Shown here in pieces: positions 54,684 through 62,812 of a stretch of 64,000 nucleotides of DNA. The number at the start of each line of letters is the position of its first letter. The stretch's first letter is position 1. The DNA is from Aculops lycopersici. Lineage: Eukaryota > Arthropoda > Arachnida > Trombidiformes > Eriophyidae. The stretch covers positions 1,316,952-1,380,951 of the forward strand of contig WNKI01000004.1 of NCBI GenBank assembly GCA_015350385.1, read 5' to 3'. The notes below the pieces were generated by a model that made no database searches, was not told the origin of the DNA, and saw nothing but the letters and a program-made list of their open reading frames with translations. Position numbers and translations under genes: made by a program.

Positions 54684-56405
54684 ATGGGCAATGCTGCAAT
54701 ATCTTGCTGCCGCTCAAAGTCGCCGAGATCGGAACATCACAATTATCACCACCATCATGGCAATGATTCCTCCAACTCAAGCTATCGCAATGGGTCCACC
54801 TCGACGGACCAGCTATATCATAGAAAGATTTCAACTAGCAAGAACCAACTGCAAGCTGAGACGGATTTAGTCACCTTGCAGCATCATTCTAACAATTTGC
54901 AACACATTAGCGAAAGGGAACCCGACGATACGGAGACGGATCCCTCGTCTAATCCATATAACAAGCCAATTTTTGCATCAAGGAGTTCTTATACAAATAG
55001 CAGCTTAGGAGTCGGAGGCGGCAACAAATCCAGAGGCAATAGTGTTAGTCAAATGATGGATACTAGCTACAACTGCTCAAATAGTCACTCAAATCCACGA
55101 AGACTTGCGTCAAGTGTCAGCGGTGGACAGGTGGATTATGGATACAATTCTGCTGCCTCCACTAATTTAACTCATTCGGATGGAAGCCAGCTAATAACTG
55201 ATAGCTTTGATGAACAAAACACAACAAGCAATAGATTTAATGATTTGATGAATTGCAAGTCAAGCGATCATCAACAGGTGATGAGATTGCATTCAGGTAA
55301 CCAGAACAACAATGGAGAAAATACTTTAGGTAACAAACAAACAAACAATGAAATTATAGTAACTAAGAAAAATAGTAAAAACTTAGAATGTGGCAAGCAA
55401 CAACAAGAGGATCTTGTTGTATTGAGAAAAAACTTTTCAAATTTTGTCATAACCGATGACAAGAATCAACAACAACCACAAATTTTGTATCAAGTTCAGA
55501 AATCCTCCTCCTGCTCAACGATATTTATAGATAACTCAACTATAAGCCAACCGAATCTGAAGCAAACAATCAAGTGTGTCTCCTTGGCCATTTATTATCA
55601 CATTAAAAATAGGACTTCCGATCGGGCAGTGGAGATATTTGATGAAACTCTACACCCGTTGAGGTTGCCAACTCCAGTCAATACTCCAGAGAATGAAGAT
55701 GAAACGACGAACAAAAATGAGAATAGAAATGAAATCTATAGTTACGGCGGTGGCGACAACGACGATGTTGATGATGATTTAAATGATTGTTTTATCGATG
55801 AACCAATTGAGATATTGCAACAACAACAACAGTTGTCCGATTACAAGTATATTGTTCAACCAACACAAAGAACCATTTATATATTCGTCAAGACTTTATT
55901 TAAGGCAGCCCAGCTGACGTCTGAATATGCAATCACAACTCTAGTCTACCTGGAACGATTGATGACTTATGCCGAGATGGATCTGACACCCAAAACATGG
56001 CGTCGAATGTTTCTAGGCGCTATCTTGCTATCGTCGAAAGTTTGGGAAGACCAAGCGGTTTGGAATGTGGACTATGCCCAGATTCTGGAGGGAATTTCAG
56101 TGGAAGATATCAACGAGTTGGAGAGACAATTTTTAGAGTTGATCCAATTCAACATGAACGTTCCATCATCGGTTTACGCTAAATATTATTTCCATTTAAG
56201 AACTTTATCCATGAGACATGGATTGAGCGATAGGTATTCGTTACTTAGCGTTGGCAAGGCCAAAACATTAGAGGCCATGTCAGGGGTTCAAGTGAGCGAT
56301 TGGGAAGCATCGCCAATTCATAGGAAATCTCCTCCAATCATTAAGAGGCACCAAAGTCTCGAGAAGTTGCGTTTAAATGGACAAGCTAGAGCAGTGATTA
56401 TGTGA
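54684..56405 (+). CDS. CCNY: Cyclin Y homologue, expanded
   Basis: Cyclin Y is a membrane-anchored cyclin that activates CDK14/CDK16 (Eip63E in flies), including in LRP6 phosphorylation and Wnt signalling. MGNAAISCC at the start gives N-myristoylation plus palmitoylable cysteines. NLQHISERE and SSCSTIFIDNSTISQPNLK, the conserved pre-cyclin motif with 14-3-3-type phosphosites, are present. The cyclin box follows: CVSLAIYYHIKNR, LFKAAQLTSEYAITTLVYLERL, MFLGAILLSSKVWEDQAVWN, ELERQFLELIQFN and VPSSVYAKYYF. At 573 residues it is far longer than vertebrate cyclin Y (about 340). The excess is a Ser/Asn-rich stretch (about 90-270) and an acidic plus poly-Gln insert (about 335-390) inside the cyclin box lead-in. 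Single exon; converges with egalitarian. Confidence 0.96.
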   Translation: MGNAAISCCRSKSPRSEHHNYHHHHGNDSSNSSYRNGSTSTDQLYHRKISTSKNQLQAETDLVTLQHHSNNLQHISEREPDDTETDPSSNPYNKPIFASRSSYTNSSLGVGGGNKSRGNSVSQMMDTSYNCSNSHSNPRRLASSVSGGQVDYGYNSAASTNLTHSDGSQLITDSFDEQNTTSNRFNDLMNCKSSDHQQVMRLHSGNQNNNGENTLGNKQTNNEIIVTKKNSKNLECGKQQQEDLVVLRKNFSNFVITDDKNQQQPQILYQVQKSSSCSTIFIDNSTISQPNLKQTIKCVSLAIYYHIKNRTSDRAVEIFDETLHPLRLPTPVNTPENEDETTNKNENRNEIYSYGGGDNDDVDDDLNDCFIDEPIEILQQQQQLSDYKYIVQPTQRTIYIFVKTLFKAAQLTSEYAITTLVYLERLMTYAEMDLTPKTWRRMFLGAILLSSKVWEDQAVWNVDYAQILEGISVEDINELERQFLELIQFNMNVPSSVYAKYYFHLRTLSMRHGLSDRYSLLSVGKAKTLEAMSGVQVSDWEASPIHRKSPPIIKRHQSLEKLRLNGQARAVIM

Positions 56406-56443
56406 AATGTTGTTATACTCTAATTATAATTATATCTATGTAT

Positions 56444-56486
56444 CAAAGAACAAAGAACAAAAAAAACAAAGAACAAAGAACAAAGA
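56444..56486. repeat. AACAAAG short tandem repeat
   Basis: Five or so imperfect 7-base units in the cyclin Y 3' region. Confidence 0.8.
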
Positions 56487-56542
56487 CAACAGAAACTACA
56501 ACAGCATCTGCAACCATACTGATCTATAAAAATATTGATAAT

Positions 56543-56548
56543 TTTATT
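56543..56548 (-). terminator. AATAAA polyadenylation signal for egalitarian
   Basis: Minus-strand AATAAA about 41 bases downstream of the egalitarian stop. Confidence 0.6.
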
Positions 56549-56588
56549 ATTCAATTCAACTATAACTCAATTATGTTTCTAATTATTA

Positions 56589-59500
56589 TTAACTTAACAA
56601 ATCACATTGAACGGCCATATCGACGGCCTTTGATCCAGTACTATCACGATCCTCGTCGTTCTTTTGAACTTCTGTATCTTCTCTCTCCTTCTCCTTATTA
56701 TCTTTGATTGGATTCGTCTCGTTTTTAGTCTTTTTAGTTTCTCCCTCTTTTTCCTTGTCAATTGACTGAGTTGAGTGGGTTGATTTTGCAGACAAACTGG
56801 TCTTTTCTCTCTCGTTATCTGTGGAGCTACCTGTTGCATTGGTGGCAATGGAACTTCTGTGGCACTGGCAACTGCAACAGCAGTCACTTCCGCTCCCAAC
56901 CGACGGATGGTCCAGGTAATTGTGCGACTGGTGGTGACTATGTTGCGCAATGGAAGGTGGCAAACTGGTGGGCACCTCGCCACCACGTGTTGTAGCAGAT
57001 AAACTGTGATGATGGTGCAGTTGGAGACTTTGCATTGCAGCGTCATCCTCATCGTCGTCGTTCTCTAGAGACTCAAGCAAACTTGAGGTTTCAATCATTT
57101 TGTCCTTGAACTCATCAAACATGGATCCATCCATCAGCTCGGAAATACATTGCTCACTGGTGGCAGCCAACAAAGCGGCCGCAGCATCTGAGGCACAGGT
57201 GGTTGCTTGCGATCCAGTTCCAATTGCATTCGTTTGCTGTTGTGACGTATTTAAAACCAACGAGGTGCCCCCTGACGAGTGACCATTTGACTCGTTCATA
57301 GAAACAAGTTGAGGATCTAGCGAGGCGTCGGCGGGATTTGACGAGTCACTATTGGAATTGCTATTGTTTGAGTTGTAACTGGCTCCAGATTGAAGAGATT
57401 GCTGAGCCACCAGTGCTGCTTTCATATCCAAACGCTCCAACTTCTTGGCAACCTTTTTGCAATGTTGAATCTTGTCGCGAACCTCATCCGTTAGATCAAT
57501 ATGACGAAGCAACCTGATTTCCCTGTTGCTCAACACAATTGAACCCGTGGATTCACTGTACAACTTTCGCTTCAACTCAATAACTTCCAAATCAATCTTG
57601 CGCTCCTTCTTGACGCTTCTAATCTCTTCCGGTTTAATGCGAGCCAAAACGCCCTCCAAAATTAGCTGATCAAATAGCGGCTTGTATTCTGGTTTTATGC
57701 GCGACTTTAAATTTTGATAAATTCCGCCTACAAGACAGTAGACATCCAGCGTTGACTCATAAATCATTGCGTCAGTCAGTGGTCTGGTACGCCAATAGTT
57801 GACATCTTTCATTTTGCCACTTTGGCAAGCAGAATTGATCGCGCTGCTACCCGAATGGCGAGTCTTGGACTTGATAATGTTTCTATATTTCATCAACGAC
57901 TCATCTCCATAAACCTCGCACAATTTACTCATTGAAATGTAGCGAGATTTGTAAGCTGGCTTGCCGGACTCTTGCTGTTGGATAACCAAATTGGCCACTT
58001 GAGTATCGAAAACATGATTCAACATGATTCCAAATTGAACGTGAAGCGCGTTGCTCTTGTTTCTAACATCGTGAACAATCTTAACAATCTGATCAGATTC
58101 AAGTAGAGGCTTTAAGCAGTAGGCTAACTCTGGATTTGTGATTAGATCAAAGATGCAAACTTCGGGTTTCTGAATCTTGTCGCCGCTCTCCTGCTTCTTG
58201 TCGCTCTCCACAAAACCTGTTGCTAAATTTAACAATTGTTTCTGTTGCTTAGGTATGAAGCCAAATTGAATTAGTGTTATCTGGCCATTGAAACCAAGAT
58301 TGTAACCCTTGCAATCAAACGCAACCGCATCGGCGGTGCTCATAATTCGGGTGATGATATTCGAGGCCTCGCGCACAATATTAACCGTGCGCGCCCTGAG
58401 ATCGTCGGGGTTCGCATTGCTGTTATTGTTGATCTGATCATTTTGGTTACTAATAAGGTTGTTATTGTTATTGTTAATGATGTTATTATCATTATTGATA
58501 CCCGATCCCCGGTGATACTGAGCTCCATTCGATAGCTTGCTGGCCGAGTACAAGCCACTCGAGGCGTTGTTCTCCGCAGAGGCGCGCACCAGGTGGTTGC
58601 GAAGCGCCTGTCTTGGGTCAACAATTGGACTGCGCTGCTGCATACTCTGCTGTTGGCCGACCAAACTCGACTGGCTACGCTGCAGCTGGACTCGATTGTT
58701 ACCTGACTGCCGATTGAATGGCCGACTCAAATTGCTGCTCATTTGATTGGACATTGTGGCTTGAAGCGCGGATCTTGGCGATGCCGCCGACGGAACGAAG
58801 GGCGGCGCATTGGCCCTCAAGGCCGAGGATTGTTGTTGGAGTTGTTGGTGTTTTGTTGAGATTCTCGATGATGACTCGTTAGTTGCGGTTGTATTACTTC
58901 GCTTGATTTGCGTTTGCTGCGGTGTTATAGTTGCTTGCTTTTGTTGCTGATGATGATTACTTGTAGCTAAATTCTGATTCATTGGCGGCAAACTCATCGG
59001 TCCACTCGAGTCGCCCACCTGTTGACTTGACACACTTGATATGGAACTGGACGACACCAGACCCGATCTCTCGAGGCTCGAGTGCAGGCGACTCAGTTGA
59101 TGGTGATGATGACTCGCCGACGAGGAGGATGATGGATAAGCTTGCAATTCCTTGCGCTCCTCTTCGGTGAGCAAGGTTACATAATATTCGACTATTTGTT
59201 GTTGGTGATTGCTGTTCTTATCGTCACTTGTTGATGTTGAAGGTGATGGTGCTGCAACTGCCGCACCTGTTGCTTCGGAAGCCGACACAAACGACTTGAC
59301 CTCCTCTCGCTTAAATATCTTTGGGTGCATCCTTAGGAACACTTTCAATTCGTCTAAAGTCTTAACCATCTTGAGGAATAGAGGATTTTGGCATTCAGCG
59401 AGAATCTGTTTATGTAAATACTCTAGGGTAACTCTACGCTCCTCGTTTCTCTCCACTTTGGCATCTAAAATTTTGGCTAGCGTTTGCTCTATTTGGCTTG

Positions 59501-60485
59501 CAAATTGCTTGTTCAAATATGGATCCATAACACTGAGTCCATTGTTTGTTTGATTGCCATCAATATTACAATGTAAATCTCCATCTTTTTGTCTCAATGA
59601 TGTTGCTGCATCACTGCCCTTTAGTGAGTCAAGTTTAGTGCTAGTAGTTGAGGTGGTGGTAGTAGTATCGGTAACATCGTAGGTTCCCATTTGAATTGAG
59701 CTAATCCTTTGGATGGTGGCCCTGGACTCGCCCTGAGCCTCCAACTCTTTCAAGGCAAATTTTAATATCACATGCTCATCGGCCAACATCTCAAAAACGT
59801 CCTCGTGATTCTTGAGAAATTGTTTAAACTCACGCGTGTTCCTACCGGAAACATGGCGAACCTCTTGGCTTGCCTGAGATCTATAACCAAAGAGATTCTT
59901 TATTGGCACCAAAGAGGGTCCAAATTGTTTAAGTTTTTCACTAAAATACTCCACCGCCTCCTTGTTATAATCTCTTTGCGGCACACTAGCCTCTTGGCGC
60001 AATTGGGTCAAGTAAACCTTGTCGTCTTCAATGGTGAACAGCGAGGGATAGGATTGTAGGAATTTCTTGAGGCCATTTCGTGAGGCGCCAACAATTTGTC
60101 TCATTTCCTTTGTAAAGTCTTTGGTTCCAAATAAACATGACAAATCGTGCAAAGTTCTCGCCTCCTTTCCATCTTTGCTTGCTATAAAAAGACGATCGAG
60201 GAAAAACATTAACGTTGTGTTGCGAATGTGATCGTAGTCGGCGGTATTTGAGCTCAACAAGGACAAACAATTGCCATCTTGACTCTGATTTCCGTTCCCA
60301 TTTGAGGACCTCGACGACGAGGACGACGAGGACGACGATGAGGACGCCGACGGGGATGTCGACGACAAACTACTCTGATTCGATCCTCGCTTCTCTCTTA
60401 ATCTACTGCTTGTTTCTGCTCTGCAGTCTACCTGGCCGGCGCAAGGTAAACTGGCAATCTCCGAGCCACCTGTTGAGGTAGGCAT
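56589..60485 (-). CDS. egl: Egalitarian (BicD/dynein RNA-transport adaptor)
   Basis: Egalitarian links localising mRNAs to Bicaudal-D and dynein, and is best known from fly oocyte specification. The 1298-residue protein has, after a poly-Ser leader, the conserved BicD-binding N-terminal block (NTTLMFFLDRLF, RTLHDLSCLFG, DFTKEMRQIVG, GLKKFLQSYPSLF). Two related winged-helix-like repeats follow, then a long Ser/Asn/Gln linker. The 3'-5' exonuclease-like domain spans about 690-935 (DAVAFDCKGYNLGFNGQIT, IVHDVRNKSNALHVQFG, VFDTQVA, YESTLDVYCLVGG), and a basic helical region follows. Motif I reads D-C-K instead of the DEDD-type D-x-E, so catalysis is unlikely. Near the C-terminus, HSTQSID and the terminal AVQCDLLS resemble dynein-light-chain binding motifs. 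ATG at 60485; single exon, longer than the fly protein (about 1000). Confidence 0.96.
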   Translation of the reverse strand: MPTSTGGSEIASLPCAGQVDCRAETSSRLREKRGSNQSSLSSTSPSASSSSSSSSSSSRSSNGNGNQSQDGNCLSLLSSNTADYDHIRNTTLMFFLDRLFIASKDGKEARTLHDLSCLFGTKDFTKEMRQIVGASRNGLKKFLQSYPSLFTIEDDKVYLTQLRQEASVPQRDYNKEAVEYFSEKLKQFGPSLVPIKNLFGYRSQASQEVRHVSGRNTREFKQFLKNHEDVFEMLADEHVILKFALKELEAQGESRATIQRISSIQMGTYDVTDTTTTTSTTSTKLDSLKGSDAATSLRQKDGDLHCNIDGNQTNNGLSVMDPYLNKQFASQIEQTLAKILDAKVERNEERRVTLEYLHKQILAECQNPLFLKMVKTLDELKVFLRMHPKIFKREEVKSFVSASEATGAAVAAPSPSTSTSDDKNSNHQQQIVEYYVTLLTEEERKELQAYPSSSSSASHHHHQLSRLHSSLERSGLVSSSSISSVSSQQVGDSSGPMSLPPMNQNLATSNHHQQQKQATITPQQTQIKRSNTTATNESSSRISTKHQQLQQQSSALRANAPPFVPSAASPRSALQATMSNQMSSNLSRPFNRQSGNNRVQLQRSQSSLVGQQQSMQQRSPIVDPRQALRNHLVRASAENNASSGLYSASKLSNGAQYHRGSGINNDNNIINNNNNNLISNQNDQINNNSNANPDDLRARTVNIVREASNIITRIMSTADAVAFDCKGYNLGFNGQITLIQFGFIPKQQKQLLNLATGFVESDKKQESGDKIQKPEVCIFDLITNPELAYCLKPLLESDQIVKIVHDVRNKSNALHVQFGIMLNHVFDTQVANLVIQQQESGKPAYKSRYISMSKLCEVYGDESLMKYRNIIKSKTRHSGSSAINSACQSGKMKDVNYWRTRPLTDAMIYESTLDVYCLVGGIYQNLKSRIKPEYKPLFDQLILEGVLARIKPEEIRSVKKERKIDLEVIELKRKLYSESTGSIVLSNREIRLLRHIDLTDEVRDKIQHCKKVAKKLERLDMKAALVAQQSLQSGASYNSNNSNSNSDSSNPADASLDPQLVSMNESNGHSSGGTSLVLNTSQQQTNAIGTGSQATTCASDAAAALLAATSEQCISELMDGSMFDEFKDKMIETSSLLESLENDDDEDDAAMQSLQLHHHHSLSATTRGGEVPTSLPPSIAQHSHHQSHNYLDHPSVGSGSDCCCSCQCHRSSIATNATGSSTDNEREKTSLSAKSTHSTQSIDKEKEGETKKTKNETNPIKDNKEKEREDTEVQKNDEDRDSTGSKAVDMAVQCDLLS

Positions 60486-61123
60486 GCTTGATTGATTTGC
60501 TGATATTTCACTTGAGCTTCGTTAGAATCAATACAAAATTAAACTCACAATTCTTGTCGCTAATCAAGAATTGTAAATATTATTTAATTTTGATTGAAAC
60601 ACTTGTAGCTCGCTCGCTCGCTCGCTTTCTCTAGCGCTCGCAAACGATTGGCATCAAATATTAGCAGAGCATCGAGTTCTACTAATAGATTCTCCTATGG
60701 CACTTGGTCTCGCAATGCCTATTTTCTTTCTCTCTCCCTCTCTCTCGCTCGCCCCCAACTCGTAACTGCAATGGAACCCGCTTATGTCATCAGCGAGTGC
60801 GGCACTAAACTCGAGGCACACTAGAAGGGAAACTAGCCCTGTCTCTGTAGATCTCTATGCTGCGCTCACCTTTGCGCCAAACTCGTCGCCGTAGAAATCG
60901 TTTGTGTCTCTCTGTTGCTCCAAATTGAACAACAAGGAATGAGAATTGGACTGTCTATTTCCAAACAACGCAATGCAACACAACAAACTGGCGAGCTAGC
61001 TTGGCGCCCTCGCCGCGCGGCCACGCAGTTAGTTGGCACAGAAAGGAAACCTCGGCGCGCTACATATACCCACTCGTCGTGGTTTCAGTCGTTTGTGTTC
61101 GTAGCTGTAGTTTTCGGCTCCAG

Positions 61124-61133
61124 TATATATAAA
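61124..61133 (+). promoter_or_regulatory. TATA-like box TATATATAAA
   Basis: It lies on the plus strand about 640 bases upstream of the egalitarian start and points away from it. About 50 bases downstream a short frame (ATG at 61182, nine codons) begins. It could mark an unannotated plus-strand transcript. Confidence 0.35.
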
Positions 61134-61485
61134 CCCTAGAGAGTAGTCGTGGTGGTGGTAGTTGTAGCTGTTGAGTAAAAATGTCACTAGTTAATCGTAC
61201 CAACTAGAGGACCAAAGTTAACCTTCTCCTCTGAGGAGGGTTCCCCGAAATCAATGAAATTTTCAACTGCAGAGACTCAACTCGCAAAATTTGGCCTACA
61301 AAAACTCAACACTCGCCTCTTCTATGGACTTTTTCACTAGTTTCCTCTCTCTCTCTCTCTCTCCCTCTTCTTTTACCTTCTCTTTGTGTGTCTGCGTTAA
61401 ATTTAAGCTTAAAATTTTGAAGCTTATCTCAAATGCTTGCTAGAGTGACATGCGTTGGGTGACTTTTATGCAGCAGTTACGTAAC

Positions 61486-61495
61486 GCCGTTTCTA
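61486..61495. promoter_or_regulatory. Palindrome GTTACGTAAC, second copy
   Basis: Identical to the core at 34817-34826; fits the PAR-bZIP/Vrille-type consensus. Confidence 0.35.
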
Positions 61496-62205
61496 TTTCC
61501 CCTCTATCGTCTGGCGAGCATTCTGTCGCTTGTGGCTTTCTGTGACTATTTAAGTTACTGTAGCTGTAATATATTTTTGTTGGCAGTTTTTGGAGCCCCA
61601 ACTGATAGGGACGATCTTCCTAGTTATTTTGCTTGATGCTTCAGATTTCAAGCAGATTGCAATGCCAAAAGCGTTTACTACTTCTATTGTGTGGTTGTGT
61701 TTTGCTGGTTAAATTTTTATTCATTCGAACTTGAGGCAAATCTAGTTGTGTAGGAAGTTCGCAAAATCATCTGTCGACTTGCAGTGACAAAAAGCGCAAC
61801 CACCGAAACAGACAGATAGATTGAAGTGTCTCTCCACAAAGCAAATAAATTAATAACCGCAAATGAGAAACTCAACTCACTTTGTGTGTATGACTGATTC
61901 TTGTCGCCAGCTAGCCGTAGTTAGCTAGAGGAGCCGCGTTAGTCGGTAAGCTCAATGATGATCACTTCGCCCGGCCAATTGACTTGTCTCTCTTTTTCTC
62001 TATCCCTCTTCCACTTGCTTGTCGGCTGCGCGTCAAATTGCTATAGCTAGCTAGCTAGCTTAACAGCAACTTGAGCCGTCGATCGCAAGTAGGCAGGTTG
62101 GCCGTGGCGGCCGGCGCAGTCGCGAGTTGAGTTAGAGGAGGAGGAGGAGAGGCAAGTAGAAGTTAGCAAGCCAACTGTTGGCTTAGTGCTGCTGGCTCAC
62201 CTGGC

Positions 62206-62219
62206 GGCAACCTGTTGCC
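62206..62219. repeat. 14-bp inverted repeat GGCAAC-CT-GTTGCC
   Basis: Exact reverse-complement match to 32483-32496; a 12-base core version also occurs at 29516-29527. Confidence 0.7.
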
Positions 62220-62343
62220 ACTCGCTCGCTCGCTCGTTCCTCTGCTCGCTCGTTCGTTTGCTCGCAACGGTAAGCGAGCCACTGGAAGCACACAGTCAGC
62301 TTTAGTATGCACATTGACTTTTGCTTCAACTACCTGCCTGCTA

Positions 62344-62485
62344 CAGTTTGTCTCAATGATTCCTTTACACTCGATCTACCCTGCGAGCAAAAGATTCGCA
62401 GGACGACCGTTCAACACTGCACTCTTTCCTGCTGGCAGATCTTTCCTGCGACTGATTAGTGTAAAGGAATTACTGAGACAAGCTG
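62344..62485. mobile_element. Small TIR element (MITE-like, TA target site)
   Basis: The two ends form 28-bp inverted repeats (62344-62371 and 62458-62485) with 25 of 28 positions matching. They begin CAGTTTGTCTCA and CAGCTTGTCTCA. Each end is directly flanked by TA (62342-62343 and 62486-62487), the target duplication typical of Tc1/mariner-type elements. The interior is only 86 bases with no coding capacity. No second copy is seen in this window, so the family is unconfirmed. Confidence 0.7.
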
Positions 62486-62787
62486 TACCTGGGTCTAGTA
62501 GAAGCGCCCACCTGTTGCCGGCTGTGCGCGCGAGAGCTGCGCCATACGGAAAACGCAACTCCGCAGCCTCCAATGGCAATGTCGATGAAGCCGCCGCATC
62601 GAGCTGTCCACTGAGAGTACAACCACCGGCCGACTTAGCGGGATTTCTGCGTTAGATTTGAAACGTTTGCGACGATGATTTGCGGGGGTTGAGCTGGCGC
62701 TAGAGCAACAAGTCGCGCGCCCAAATGAGTCATACAGAGATTCCTAATGCACTTTAAGATTGGCAAAAATATGAATATGTGACACTA

Positions 62788-62812
62788 TTCTCTTCTCTTC
62801 TCTTCTCTTCTC
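62788..62812. repeat. (TTCTC)5 tandem repeat
   Basis: Five perfect pentamer copies. Confidence 0.95.

Noticed and set aside
62215..62655. 146-codon plus-strand frame
   Set aside because: It runs through the TIR element and simple repeats and has no recognisable domain.
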